DNA of 64,000 bases from positions 1 to 64,000 of the forward strand of contig NZ_FWWV01000008.1 in assembly GCF_900176075.1 (NCBI RefSeq). Reading direction: 5' to 3'. The stretch is from Pasteurella testudinis DSM 23072. GTDB lineage: Bacteria > Pseudomonadota > Gammaproteobacteria > Enterobacterales > Pasteurellaceae. The notes beneath the pieces were generated by a model. That model was not told the DNA's origin and ran no database searches. It saw nothing but the letters and a program-made list of their open reading frames with translations. Both the position numbers and the translations under genes were made by a program. Each line of letters opens with the position of its first letter. The stretch's first letter is position 1. Below, one piece after another: positions 34,324-43,489 of the stretch.

Positions 34324-35232
34324 TTAACTCGCCACCTGTTCAATCAATAGATCCAGCCCAACCTGATCATAGGCTTCAATATCTTGATCATTGCTTTCAT
34401 TAATAATCAAATCATTTAATGCGAGGCAGCCGTGAGCCTTGAGTTTGTTTTTGGTAAAGTTGGAGCGGGCGGCGGAGCTTTTGTTGTTTAGGCTAATCAC
34501 GCCGATGGTGGCATCATCATCGCAACGGTGTTTATTGATAAATACCAAGTTATAACCCGATTCGCGGATATAGCCGGTTTTGCTGATGGCGGCATCGAAC
34601 ATCTCTTCGCGCACCAATTTATTGGTGTTTTGCATAAACACATTGCTGCGGCTGGTGCGAATGTAGGTGTTGCGCATGTTGGACAGTGTTTTCAGTTCAG
34701 GCTTGTTTAACGCATATTTCGCCAGTTTCACCAAGTCCATCACGCTCGAGACATTTTGGCTGGACAAGCCGGAGCTGTCGCTAAAACGGGTGGCATTCAT
34801 CTTTAATTTTTTTGCTTTTTCATTCATCTTTTGAATGAATTTAGCGCGGCTCATACCGGCAGAGCGCGCGAGGGCATGGGCAGCATAGTTGTCGGAATAG
34901 ACCAACATTGCCTTTAATAATTCTGAACAGGAGATAGGCGTATTTTTCGGTAATTTAGTGCTTGTGCCTTTAATATAGTCGTGATCGTCTTGTGTAATAC
35001 TGGCACGGCAGTTGGCATTGCGGTTATTTTCTAAGAAGACAATGGCAGTCATCAATTTGGTGACCGATGCAATCGGGCGAACGCTATTCGCTGAACTGCT
35101 TTCTAAAACTTTGTTATGGGTAAAATCATACACCACATAAGACTGTGCGGACAGCAGCGGTGAAGCGGATAAAAATAATGCAACCAACCATGCTTTTTGG
35201 AGTTTATCAAAATAAGATCTGATATTAGGCAT
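34324..35232 (-). CDS. pbpG: D-alanyl-D-alanine endopeptidase (penicillin-binding protein 7 type)
   Basis: 302 residues with a signal peptide (cleavage near residue 29). The three active-site motifs of low-molecular-mass PBPs are visible: SVTK with nucleophile Ser56 and Lys59, SDN at 113-115 and KTG at 218-220. This S11-family size without a C-terminal membrane anchor matches PbpG, which cuts cross-links in periplasmic peptidoglycan. It stands alone. The gap before it is AT-rich. The end lies only 30 bases after an uptake sequence. Confidence 0.9.
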   Translation of the reverse strand: MPNIRSYFDKLQKAWLVALFLSASPLLSAQSYVVYDFTHNKVLESSSANSVRPIASVTKLMTAIVFLENNRNANCRASITQDDHDYIKGTSTKLPKNTPISCSELLKAMLVYSDNYAAHALARSAGMSRAKFIQKMNEKAKKLKMNATRFSDSSGLSSQNVSSVMDLVKLAKYALNKPELKTLSNMRNTYIRTSRSNVFMQNTNKLVREEMFDAAISKTGYIRESGYNLVFINKHRCDDDATIGVISLNNKSSAARSNFTKNKLKAHGCLALNDLIINESNDQDIEAYDQVGLDLLIEQVAS

Positions 35233-35412
35233 AAAAATAACCTACCGAGTGAGAGATGGAAATTCAAAATGATAAAAAATAGACTTAATTGCGTAATTTA
35301 AGCATATTTTTTATTATTTTGTTAGCTGATATTGCAATATTTTGTTGATATTATTTTTTCTGATAGTCGTCAGTAGCAAAATTAGAAAAGTAAGGAAGAA
35401 AAAGTATAGATA

Positions 35413-35436
35413 TAAAAAAAGCTACCTGAAGTAGCT
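35413..35436 (-). terminator. Terminator of the tRNA operon
   Basis: On the minus strand AGCTAC, a 5-base loop and GTAGCT form a hairpin followed by seven Ts. It lies about 30 bases after the tRNA-Leu gene. Confidence 0.8.
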
Positions 35437-35464
35437 GTCTTTTTGATTTTAAATCATTTTTAAA

Positions 35465-35552
35465 TGGTGCCCGAGGCCAGACTTGAACTGGCACAGCCCG
35501 AAAGCCGAGGGATTTTAAATCCCTTGTGTCTACCGATTTCACCACTCGGGCA
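35465..35552 (-). tRNA. leuZ: tRNA-Leu (anticodon TAA)
   Basis: 88 bases including an encoded CCA. Acceptor stem TGCCCGA pairs with TCGGGCA. The anticodon loop TTTAAAA has TAA. The long variable arm and GTTCAAGTC T-arm fit a class II leucine tRNA. It is the last of three tRNA genes in the order Gly-Cys-Leu, as in E. coli glyW-cysT-leuZ. Confidence 0.95.
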
Positions 35553-35564
35553 GAACTGATTAGA

Positions 35565-35638
35565 TGGAGGCGTGTCCCGGAATCGAACCGAGCTACATGG
35601 ATTTGCAATCCAGTGCATAACCTCTTTGCTAACACGCC
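35565..35638 (-). tRNA. cysT: tRNA-Cys (anticodon GCA)
   Basis: 74 bases including an encoded CCA. Acceptor stem GGCGTGT pairs with ACACGCC, discriminator T, anticodon loop TTGCAAA with GCA, and T-arm loop GTTCGATTC. It is the middle gene of the tRNA operon. Confidence 0.95.
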
Positions 35639-35668
35639 GCTAGATAAATGATTTGTCTAGGATTTGTT

Positions 35669-35744
<76 letters not shown>

Positions 35745-35786
35745 AAACTAAACAACAACATTGACTGTCGTTAATCAGTGGTGCGC

Positions 35787-35814
35787 ATTTTACTGACTTC
35801 TGATTTAGTGTCAA
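35787..35814 (-). promoter_or_regulatory. Promoter of the tRNA operon
   Basis: On the minus strand TTGACA (35814-35809), 16 bases, then TAAAAT (35792-35787), followed by a GC-rich discriminator GCGCACC. This layout is typical of stringently controlled stable-RNA promoters. It lies about 40 bases before tRNA-Gly. Confidence 0.8.
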
Positions 35815-36012
35815 TGGCTGATTGCAATTTTTTGTTTGATTGCCGAAAAAATGAGTGGTTTAGCCGGATTTCATTCCAAAATGCGCCGCCTGTGCGTTTT
35901 TTTCGGCAAGTTTGGCGAAAGAGGCCGAAAGGCACTTTAATCCTGCCGAGCTTTATGTAAGAATAAATTCTTTTTATTCCCTTATTCCATCTGTTTTTAA
36001 AGGCGTAATACT

Positions 36013-37122
36013 ATGACGAAAACCTACTCAATCGAAACCGAACTCGCCCAGTTAGGCAACCGTAGCGATGAGCAAACCGGTGCGGTTTCGGCGCCGATTT
36101 ATCTTTCCACTGCTTACGGTCATCGCGGTATCAACGAATCGACCGGCTACGATTATACCCGCACCAAAAACCCGACCCGCACCGTATTGGAAGAGGGAAT
36201 CGCACGTTTGGAAGGCGGCGATCGCGGTTTTGCCTGTGCCTCAGGCATGGCGGCGATTCAGTTGTTGATGTCGTTGTTCCGCGCGCCGGACGAATGGATT
36301 ATTTCCAGCGATGTGTACGGCGGCACTTATCGTTTGTTGGATTTCAGCTACAAAAACAATCATTCGGTTAAACCGGTGTATGTCAATACCGCAGATTTGG
36401 CGGCGATCGAAAGTGCGGTCACGCCGAATACCAAAGCGATTTTTGTCGAAACACCGTCCAATCCGCTGATGGAAGAGTGCGATGTGGCGGCGATCAGCCG
36501 AATCGCCAAAAAGCACAATCTGTTATTAATCGTGGATAACACGTTCTTAACGCCGGTGCTGTTCCGCCCGATTGAACACGGTGCTGATTTGGTAATCCAC
36601 AGCGCAACCAAATATTTGTCGGGACACAATGATGTGTTGGCCGGTTTAATCGTATCCAAAGGGCAGGAGCTGGGTGAACGCTTATTCTATCTGCAAAACG
36701 GTGCCGGTGCGGTGTTGTCGCCGTTTGATTCGTGGTTAGCGGTACGCGGTTTGAAAACGCTGGCGTTGCGCATGGAGCGCCATCAGCAAAACGCGCAGGC
36801 GATTGCCGAATTCTTGCGGCAGCAAGAGGTAGTGCTGGACGTATTGTATTCCGGCAAGAGCGGTATGCTCTCTTTCCGTTTGAAAGATGAAAACTGGGTC
36901 AATCCGTTCCTGAAAGCGATCAAGCTGATCACCTTTGCCGAAAGTCTGGGCGGCACCGAGAGTTTCATCACCTATCCGGCAACGCAAACCCATATGGATA
37001 TTCCGGAAGCGGAGAGAATCGCACGCGGCGTGTGCAACCGCTTATTGCGTTTTTCCGTCGGGCTGGAAAATGTGGAAGATATCAAAGCCGATTTGGCGCA
37101 GGCGTTTGCCGGTTTGCAATAA
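36013..37122 (+). CDS. metB: Cystathionine gamma-synthase-type PLP enzyme
   Basis: 369 residues, Cys/Met metabolism PLP family. The PLP lysine is Lys200 in HSATKYLSGHNDV. The loop VETPSNPLMEECD and the C-terminal LGGTESFITYPATQTH are typical of cystathionine gamma-synthase and O-acetylhomoserine thiolyases. The enzyme joins an activated homoserine with cysteine (or sulfide) in methionine synthesis. It could also be a cystathionine beta-lyase. The gene is followed by its own terminator, and no methionine-linked partner lies next to it. No riboswitch was seen upstream. Confidence 0.85.
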   Translation: MTKTYSIETELAQLGNRSDEQTGAVSAPIYLSTAYGHRGINESTGYDYTRTKNPTRTVLEEGIARLEGGDRGFACASGMAAIQLLMSLFRAPDEWIISSDVYGGTYRLLDFSYKNNHSVKPVYVNTADLAAIESAVTPNTKAIFVETPSNPLMEECDVAAISRIAKKHNLLLIVDNTFLTPVLFRPIEHGADLVIHSATKYLSGHNDVLAGLIVSKGQELGERLFYLQNGAGAVLSPFDSWLAVRGLKTLALRMERHQQNAQAIAEFLRQQEVVLDVLYSGKSGMLSFRLKDENWVNPFLKAIKLITFAESLGGTESFITYPATQTHMDIPEAERIARGVCNRLLRFSVGLENVEDIKADLAQAFAGLQ

Positions 37123-37153
37123 GTGAGTTTAAGTCAATTAACTTAATATAATA

Positions 37154-37184
37154 TAAAGGGATATTCATGGGGATATCCTTTTTT
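37154..37184 (+). terminator. Terminator after metB
   Basis: AAAGGGATAT and ATATCCTTTT can pair with one bulged G and a short loop, followed by a T run. It lies about 35 bases after the metB stop and before bioA. Confidence 0.75.
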
Positions 37185-37230
37185 ATTGCTATGTTAGAAT
37201 GGCGTTCGTTTTTTAAATTATGATAAGAAT

Positions 37231-38538
37231 ATGAATTTGACCGCACTTTTAGAGTTTGACCGCCAACACTTATGGCACCCTTACACCTCAACCCTTGATC
37301 CGTTGCCGGTGTATCCGGTGGCAAAAGCGGCAGGCGTGGAAATCACCCTACAAGACGGGCGCACGCTGCTTGACGGCATGTCGTCGTGGTGGGCGGCGTT
37401 GCACGGGTATAACCACCCGCGCTTGAATCAAGCGGCGGCGAGCCAACTGCAACAGATGAGCCATATTATGTTCGGCGGTTTGACCCATGAACCGGCGGTG
37501 CGTTTAGGGCGCTTGCTGTTGCAGATTTTGCCGCCGGCATTGACGCATATTTTTTATGCCGATTCCGGCTCGGTTGCGGTGGAAGTGGCGATGAAAATGG
37601 CAGTGCAGTACCAACACGCGCTGGGACAAGTGCGGCGCTGTAAATTTGCCGCCATTCGTGCCGGTTATCACGGCGACACATGGCATGCGATGTCGGTTTG
37701 CGATCCCGTCACTGGTATGCACTCGCTGTTCAGCCAACGTTTGCCGGTTCAATTTTTCCTGCCGCAGCCGCAAACCCGTTTTGATCAGGCGTGGGATCCG
37801 GCGGATATCCAACCGCTTGCCGAGCTGCTGGCAAGCCACACCGACGAGATTGCGGCGTTGATTTTAGAGCCGATAGTGCAGGGCGCAGGCGGCATGTATT
37901 TTTATTCGCCGCGTTATCTGATCGAAGCGAAAAAATTGTGCGAACAGCACGGCGTACTGCTGATTTTTGACGAAATCGCCACCGGATTTGGACGAACCGG
38001 TAAATTATTCGCCTTGCAGCACGCCGAGCAGTACGGCAATGCCACGCCGGATATTATCTGCCTCGGCAAGGCGCTGACCGGCGGCTACATGACCCTGTCC
38101 GCCACCGTGACTACCGCACAGGTTGCCGATACCGTCAGCAGCGGCGTAGCCGGTTGTTTTATGCACGGCCCGACCTTTATGGCGAATCCGTTGGCGTGCG
38201 CCGTTGCGGCGGAGTCGATCCAATTGTTGTTGGAAAGCGATTGGCAGGGCAATGTCGCCCGTATTGAACGGCAATTGCGGCAAGAGCTTGCCGTTGCCGC
38301 CGCTTGGGATTGCGTCGCGGAAGTGCGGGTGTTGGGTGCAATCGGCGTGCTGGAAATGAAAAGTGCGGTCAACATGGCGAGCCTGCAAGCGCGTTTGGTT
38401 GAACAGGGCGTGTGGGTGCGGCCGTTTGGCAAATTGGTCTATCTGATGCCGCCGTTTATTATCACGCCGCCGCAACTGTCCCGCTTAACTGCCGGATTGT
38501 TGCGTGCGCTGCAACAAGAGTATCCGCAAGCATGTTAA
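37231..38538 (+). CDS. bioA: Adenosylmethionine-8-amino-7-oxononanoate aminotransferase
   Basis: 435 residues, class III aminotransferase with the BioA start [18 protein letters not shown] and substrate segment [16 protein letters not shown]. The PLP lysine is in [12 protein letters not shown]. It makes 7,8-diaminononanoate from the BioF product using SAM as amino donor. It is the first gene of a five-gene biotin operon whose genes all overlap or nearly so. An uptake sequence encodes residues 3-5. Confidence 0.96.
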   Translation: MNLTALLEFDRQHLWHPYTSTLDPLPVYPVAKAAGVEITLQDGRTLLDGMSSWWAALHGYNHPRLNQAAASQLQQMSHIMFGGLTHEPAVRLGRLLLQILPPALTHIFYADSGSVAVEVAMKMAVQYQHALGQVRRCKFAAIRAGYHGDTWHAMSVCDPVTGMHSLFSQRLPVQFFLPQPQTRFDQAWDPADIQPLAELLASHTDEIAALILEPIVQGAGGMYFYSPRYLIEAKKLCEQHGVLLIFDEIATGFGRTGKLFALQHAEQYGNATPDIICLGKALTGGYMTLSATVTTAQVADTVSSGVAGCFMHGPTFMANPLACAVAAESIQLLLESDWQGNVARIERQLRQELAVAAAWDCVAEVRVLGAIGVLEMKSAVNMASLQARLVEQGVWVRPFGKLVYLMPPFIITPPQLSRLTAGLLRALQQEYPQAC

Positions 38539-39695
38539 ATTTTTACGCCGAACAGGTGCAACAACTGAAAGCGCAAGGACAATACCGCACTTTGCCTGAT
38601 ATTTGCCATGAGGGGAAATATATTTGGCGTGACGGGCGCAAAATGCTCAATTTTTCCTCGAACGATTATTTGGGATTGGCTTCGGACAACAGCTTAAAGC
38701 AACAATTTTTTGCGCAAACCGATGTCGGCGAAGTGGCGTTGACCTCCTCCTCGTCACGCTTGCTGACCGGCAATTTTCCGGTTTATGCCGAGTTGGAAAC
38801 TTTAATGGCAAACCAATTTCAGCGTGAAGCCTGCTTGCTGTTCAACAGCGGTTATCACGCCAATATCGGTATTTTACCGGCGCTGGCGGATAAGCAGACT
38901 TTGATTGTGGCAGATAAACTGGTGCACGCCAGTTTGATCGACGGCATTCGCCTGTCCGGCGCCGATTATCAACGTTACCGCCATAATGATTACGCCCATT
39001 TGCAGCAATTGCTGGAAAAATATGCCGCTCGTTACCAACGGATTATTATTGTCACCGAAAGCGTGTTCAGTATGGACGGCGACACCGCGGATTTGCCGCA
39101 CTTGCTGCAATTCAAACGGCAATATCGCAATATTTTATTGTACGTTGACGAAGCGCATGCGGTTGGCGTGTTCGGACAAAACGGGTTGGGGCTGGCGGAA
39201 AAGTGCGGTTGTATCGGGCAGATCGATTTTTTGGTCGGCACGTTCGGCAAGGCGCTGGCGTCGATGGGGGCGTATTTGCTGTGTGATCAGGTGATTAAAG
39301 ACTATTTAATCAACAAAATGCGACCATTGATTTTTTCCACCGCACTTTCGCCGCTAATCGTGCAGTGGAGCGGTTTTGTGATGCGGCGCTTGGCGCAATA
39401 TCAGCCGCAACGGGCGCGGTTGGCGGCGTTAAGCGCGCAATTGCGCACGGCGGTGCAAGATTTCACCCAAGCGCCGATGCCGAGCAGCACCCATATCGTG
39501 CCCTACATTTTAGGCGATAATGCCGCCGCCGTTGCCAGTGCCGAACGCCTGCAAAAGTGCGGTTTTTACTGTCTGCCGATCCGTCCGCCGACCGTGCCGA
39601 ACGGCACATCGCGCATCCGTTTTTCGCTGACGGCGGACATCAGCCAAGCGGAATTGGATCAACTTTTGACAATGTTAACGGCGGAGAAAAAATGA
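38532..39695 (+). CDS. bioF: 8-amino-7-oxononanoate synthase
   Basis: 387 residues from the ATG at 38532, overlapping bioA by 7 bases. A longer upstream frame to 38412 is not supported. The AONS family features are present: [28 protein letters not shown], the PLP lysine in [14 protein letters not shown], and the C-terminal [18 protein letters not shown]. It condenses pimeloyl-ACP with alanine. Confidence 0.96.
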   Translation: MLNFYAEQVQQLKAQGQYRTLPDICHEGKYIWRDGRKMLNFSSNDYLGLASDNSLKQQFFAQTDVGEVALTSSSSRLLTGNFPVYAELETLMANQFQREACLLFNSGYHANIGILPALADKQTLIVADKLVHASLIDGIRLSGADYQRYRHNDYAHLQQLLEKYAARYQRIIIVTESVFSMDGDTADLPHLLQFKRQYRNILLYVDEAHAVGVFGQNGLGLAEKCGCIGQIDFLVGTFGKALASMGAYLLCDQVIKDYLINKMRPLIFSTALSPLIVQWSGFVMRRLAQYQPQRARLAALSAQLRTAVQDFTQAPMPSSTHIVPYILGDNAAAVASAERLQKCGFYCLPIRPPTVPNGTSRIRFSLTADISQAELDQLLTMLTAEKK

Positions 39696-40342
39696 AGACC
39701 GAATTGATTGCCGGTGCGGGCAACTGCCGTTTAATCCTCTATTTTGCCGGTTGGGGAACGTCGCCTGACTTGGTGCGCCGCTGGGATATTCCCGACGATT
39801 ACGATCTGCTGCTGTGCTGGGATTACCGCACGTTGCAGTTTGAGTTCGATCTCAGCCGTTATCAACAGTTGCATTTGGTCGCATGGTCGATGGGGGTGTG
39901 GGCGGCGGAGCAGTGTTTGCCGGCAAACATTTCCCTGCAAAGCAGCGTGGCGATTAACGGCACGCCCGGTTTAATCGACGACCAATTCGGCATTCCCAGT
40001 GCGGTATTTAGCGGCACGTTGCACAATTTTGATGACAGCACCCGTGCCAAATTCGATCGCCGCATGTGCGGCAGCCGCGAGGTGCTACGGCAATATCAAG
40101 CCGGCACACTGCGCGCGAACGACGAAATCAAAGCGGAATTAAGTGCGGTTTATCAGGCGTTGGCAACGGCGAAAGCGCCGCATATCCGCTGGCAAAAAGC
40201 GATAGTCGGCAGCCAAGATCGGATTTTCCCCAGCGCCAATCAACTGGCGTATTGGCAGCGGCAAGGCTGCCGTATCGAACAAATTGACGCACCGCACTTT
40301 TGCTTTGCGCACTTCGATAACTGGATCGCCATATGCCGTTGA
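39692..40342 (+). CDS. bioG: Pimeloyl-ACP methyl ester esterase BioG
   Basis: 216 residues from the ATG at 39692 (ATGA overlap with bioF). It belongs to the BioG family (DUF452), an alpha/beta-hydrolase with nucleophile Ser66 in [12 protein letters not shown]. The C-terminal DAPHFCF holds the catalytic His. BioG replaces BioH of E. coli: it removes the methyl group from pimeloyl-ACP methyl ester and ends chain elongation. The H. influenzae order bioA-F-G-C-D is the same, from memory. Confidence 0.93.
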   Translation: MKTELIAGAGNCRLILYFAGWGTSPDLVRRWDIPDDYDLLLCWDYRTLQFEFDLSRYQQLHLVAWSMGVWAAEQCLPANISLQSSVAINGTPGLIDDQFGIPSAVFSGTLHNFDDSTRAKFDRRMCGSREVLRQYQAGTLRANDEIKAELSAVYQALATAKAPHIRWQKAIVGSQDRIFPSANQLAYWQRQGCRIEQIDAPHFCFAHFDNWIAICR

Positions 40343-41124
40343 GCCGCGAGAAATTACGGATTCAACGCTGTTTTGCCAAAGCCTTGCCCAGTTATGATCA
40401 ACAGGCACGGGCGCAGGCGCAGATCAATCGGCGTTTATGCCAAATGTTGGCGCAAAACGGGCGCTTGCAATTTGAGCGGGTTTTGGAGATCGGTTGCGGC
40501 AGCGGCGGGTTGACCCGCCTGTTGGCACAACAATTATCGGCGCAATCGCACAAAGTGCGGTCGTGGCAACTGAATGATCTCAATCCGCTTGCTTTGCAAC
40601 AAGCACAGGCGTGGTTGACGACGGAAACGGTGCAATTGTTGGCGGGTGATGCCGAATATTTAACCCTTGATCAACCGGTGGATTTGTTGGCATCGGCGTC
40701 TACCGTGCAATGGTTCTCGCAGCCGCAGCGGTTTATCCGTTTGGCGGAGCAGGCGCTAAAACCGCAAGGGCTGTTATTGTTCAGCACGTTTTTGCCGGAT
40801 AATTTAATTGAAATCAAACAATTAACCCAAATCGGCTTGAACTATCCCGACAAAGCGCGGTGGTTGGCGTGGCTGCAACCGCACTTTGAATTATTGGCGC
40901 TGGACTGCGAACGGATTGTTTGCCATTTTACCCAGCCAAGTGCGGTTTTGCGCCATTTAAAAGCCACCGGTGTTACCGCCACCAATCAACAGGCTTGGAC
41001 AAAAGGCAAGTTAGCGGATTTTTATCAGCGCTATCAGCAACGGTTTGGCGTGTGTGATGACGAAAATCACAGCAAAGTGCGGTTGACTTATGCGCCGCTG
41101 CTGATTTTGGCAAAACGGAAATAG
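40333..41124 (+). CDS. bioC: Malonyl-ACP O-methyltransferase
   Basis: 263 residues, class I SAM methyltransferase. The motif ERVLEIGCGSGGLTRLL binds SAM, and the BioC N-terminus RIQRCFAKALPSYDQQA is clear, as is SASTVQWFSQPQRFI. It methylates malonyl-ACP to start pimelate synthesis. It overlaps bioG by 10 bases. Several uptake sequences lie inside it. Confidence 0.94.
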   Translation: MPLSREKLRIQRCFAKALPSYDQQARAQAQINRRLCQMLAQNGRLQFERVLEIGCGSGGLTRLLAQQLSAQSHKVRSWQLNDLNPLALQQAQAWLTTETVQLLAGDAEYLTLDQPVDLLASASTVQWFSQPQRFIRLAEQALKPQGLLLFSTFLPDNLIEIKQLTQIGLNYPDKARWLAWLQPHFELLALDCERIVCHFTQPSAVLRHLKATGVTATNQQAWTKGKLADFYQRYQQRFGVCDDENHSKVRLTYAPLLILAKRK

Positions 41125-41129
41125 AATTT

Positions 41130-41777
41130 ATGCAACGCAAACAGATTATTTTTATCTCAGGAATCGATACCGATGTCGGCAAGACCATTGCTACCGCATT
41201 TTATGCCAATCGCTTGGCGGCGCAAGGCGCTTCGGTGATCACGCAAAAGCTGGTGCAGACCGGTTGCAGCGGTATTGCCGCCGATATCCAACAGCACCGA
41301 AAACTGCAAAATCTTGCGTTGCAACAAGCGGATTTGGACGGGTTGACCTGCCGCTATGTATTCGATTATCCCTGCTCACCGCACTTGGCGGCGGCAAGGG
41401 AGCGGCGCACGATTAATTTGGATTGGATTACTGCCGATACGCAAAAATTGGCGCAGGCATATCAGGTGGTGCTGATTGAAGGCGCCGGCGGCTTGGCAGT
41501 GCCGTTAACAGACGAAATCACCAGCTTAGATTATCTGCAACAACAGGGGTATCCGCTGGTGTTGGTCACGTCGGGCAAGCTCGGCAGTATCAACCACACC
41601 TTGTTGAGCCTTGAAGTTTGCCAAAGGCGCGGTATTGCGTTACAAGCCCTGATTTATAACCAATATCCGCAAATCGATCCGATTATCGAAAACGAAACCC
41701 AAGCCTATTTGCAGCGTTATCTGGCAACGCATTTTCCGCAGGCGGAATTTATCGTGATGCCGCTTATCGCACAATAA
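41130..41777 (+). CDS. bioD: Dethiobiotin synthetase
   Basis: 215 residues. The P-loop is ISGIDTDVGKT (residues 8-18), and IEGAGGLAVPLTDEITSLDYL matches the family. It makes dethiobiotin from diaminononanoate, CO2 and ATP. It is the last gene of the operon. bioB is not in the window. The stop lies 8 bases from the convergent csiV-like gene, so no separate terminator fits between them. Confidence 0.95.
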   Translation: MQRKQIIFISGIDTDVGKTIATAFYANRLAAQGASVITQKLVQTGCSGIAADIQQHRKLQNLALQQADLDGLTCRYVFDYPCSPHLAAARERRTINLDWITADTQKLAQAYQVVLIEGAGGLAVPLTDEITSLDYLQQQGYPLVLVTSGKLGSINHTLLSLEVCQRRGIALQALIYNQYPQIDPIIENETQAYLQRYLATHFPQAEFIVMPLIAQ

Positions 41778-41785
41778 AATCCGAA

Positions 41786-42649
41786 TTATTGCATTCCGCT
41801 GTTTTCGCCGTTATTTTCGCTATTGACACCTTTGAGCGGTTTGCCGTCGGCACTGCTGATCAGCACCAAAATACCGAAGAGCGGGTGGTCAAAATACATC
41901 ATTTGGTTATCGCTATAACTGCTTTGGCTCTGGTATTGGATCGTATGGCGTTGCGTACGGTTATTTTTTTCTTCGGTGTTATCCTCAGTATTGATCGCAT
42001 CAATATCCGGTACGGTGGCGGTTTCCTGTGCCAAACTGCCGAATGCCTGTTGCTGTTCTTGTGCGTCCGCTCGTGTATTATAGCTGAACGCCAAATTGAA
42101 ATTGAGTTCGATTTTCTCGTCTTGCCAGATCAACAAGCGCCCGTCAATTGCCGGAATGGCGGCAGGATCCGATTGGATTCGGATTGGAAAAGCCGCACTT
42201 TGCGCGCCCAGTGCCTGTGTCCAGGCTTGGTGATAGAACGGAATATAGGCTTCGTGTTGCTGAAATTTGGTGAAAATGTCGTTTAACTGCATTTCATTTG
42301 CCGCTAACGCACGGGCTTGCAGTTGATCCGCTGACGGCAAGACGGCGTCAGCCAGCGGAATCACTGAATTGAGTTCAGGAAATTTTTGATTCAGGCTGTC
42401 TTGATCAAATAAGCGTTGGAAGACAATCAGTTCTACATTGGCCTGAGTGGCATACTCATCTTCGGCGGTAGCCGCATCTGTGCTTGAAAGCTGGGCTGCC
42501 GCCGATTCAGTTAACGCCGTCGTAGCTGCAGGGGCGGTCGGTGCCGAGCTTTCGCTGTTCAGCGGCTGATTGGCATACACTTGTCCGCTGAGCAAAAACA
42601 GCGGGGTTAATTTGGCAACCAAGGTAAAAAAAGAGTTGGATAACGTCAT
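41786..42649 (-). CDS. CsiV-family exported protein
   Basis: 287 residues with a signal peptide (cleavage near residue 27, after VYA). A low-complexity Ala/Ser/Thr-rich region follows (about 30-62). The core then has the CsiV family segments: VELIVFQRLF, DGRLLIWQDEKIELNFNLAF and the end MMYFDHPLFGILVLIS. CsiV of Vibrio binds peptidoglycan/O-antigen-linked components in the periplasm, but the role in this family is not settled. It follows the chalcone-isomerase-like gene by 30 bases in the same direction. Confidence 0.75.
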   Translation of the reverse strand: MTLSNSFFTLVAKLTPLFLLSGQVYANQPLNSESSAPTAPAATTALTESAAAQLSSTDAATAEDEYATQANVELIVFQRLFDQDSLNQKFPELNSVIPLADAVLPSADQLQARALAANEMQLNDIFTKFQQHEAYIPFYHQAWTQALGAQSAAFPIRIQSDPAAIPAIDGRLLIWQDEKIELNFNLAFSYNTRADAQEQQQAFGSLAQETATVPDIDAINTEDNTEEKNNRTQRHTIQYQSQSSYSDNQMMYFDHPLFGILVLISSADGKPLKGVNSENNGENSGMQ

Positions 42650-42679
42650 GACGGGTACTCCATAGACAACCGAGTAAAA

Positions 42680-43318
42680 TTAGCTTGCTTCCGCACTTTT
42701 TGGCGCAGACTGAAGAATTTCCGGCGTGGACGGCAATGGCTGCGGATCCCTGCTTTCATCTTCTACCGGCGTCGCTTCCAGTTGGCGCGGCGGTGTCGGA
42801 TAATTGCTTGGTTCTTCAGTGTTATGTTCGCCGAGTAATTGACTTTGTAACCGTTTGAAACTGCTTTGCGGCGAGAGCCAAATATCTAAAAACGCCTGAT
42901 TAAATTCTTTGCCGAATTGCGGTTCGAGTACGGTGTCGTTCAGCACAAAATAGCCGGTATCGTCCAATGCAATATAATTTAATAAATCTTTCGGTTGAAA
43001 GTCAGGTAATGTCTGCTCCAGCTTTTCCGCCCACAACGCTTGTGTTTCCGCCGGAATTTGTGGTGCGATATTACTTAACTCTTTTTTTAAGGTAATGGCA
43101 AAATTTTTGCCTTCAACCGGTTTGGCATAATTCAGCGTCAACATCAGCGGGCGTTGATTCGGCTGATACTCTCCGTTTTCGCTATATAAGGTGATGGTAT
43201 AGATATGAAACGGCCCCCAAGTATAATCAACCGTTCCAATCGGCAACCAATTGGCGGATACGGCATTGCCAAACAGCAAAACAAACAACGTCACGAACGT
43301 TTTCAACAATTTCATCAT
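42680..43318 (-). CDS. Exported chalcone-isomerase-like protein
   Basis: 212 residues from the ATG at 43318. A TTG two codons upstream is less likely. A signal peptide ends near residue 22 (VSA). The core (VDYTWGPFHIYTITLYSENGEYQP and LNYAKPVEGKNFAITLKKEL) matches the bacterial chalcone-isomerase-like family, whose members are periplasmic and have no known flavonoid activity. The last 40 residues are Pro/Glu-rich and disordered. It forms a two-gene unit with the CsiV-like gene. Confidence 0.75.
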   Translation of the reverse strand: MMKLLKTFVTLFVLLFGNAVSANWLPIGTVDYTWGPFHIYTITLYSENGEYQPNQRPLMLTLNYAKPVEGKNFAITLKKELSNIAPQIPAETQALWAEKLEQTLPDFQPKDLLNYIALDDTGYFVLNDTVLEPQFGKEFNQAFLDIWLSPQSSFKRLQSQLLGEHNTEEPSNYPTPPRQLEATPVEDESRDPQPLPSTPEILQSAPKSAEAS

Positions 43319-43443
43319 TAACAACCGGTAGAGTATACTAAAACGATATAATTTTCAGATTATAACATAAATAAAGAGAACTGCTATTGAGCCGTAAAAT
43401 CAGCCACGGTTTATCTGTCGATAGTTGACGGCGACCGAAAGAT

Positions 43444-43470
43444 AAAAAACGGGATCAAAAGATCCCGTTT
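43444..43470 (-). terminator. Rho-independent terminator of fumC
   Basis: Arms AAACGGGATC (43447-43456) and GATCCCGTTT (43461-43470) with a 4-base loop. In the fumC direction six further Ts and TATC follow. Confidence 0.93.
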
Positions 43471-43489
43471 CTGTTGCGGCTGTGTCCGC

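Noticed and set aside
39557-39691. Upstream extension of bioG
   Set aside because: It reads through bioF in another frame. The ATGA overlap at 39692 is the normal arrangement.
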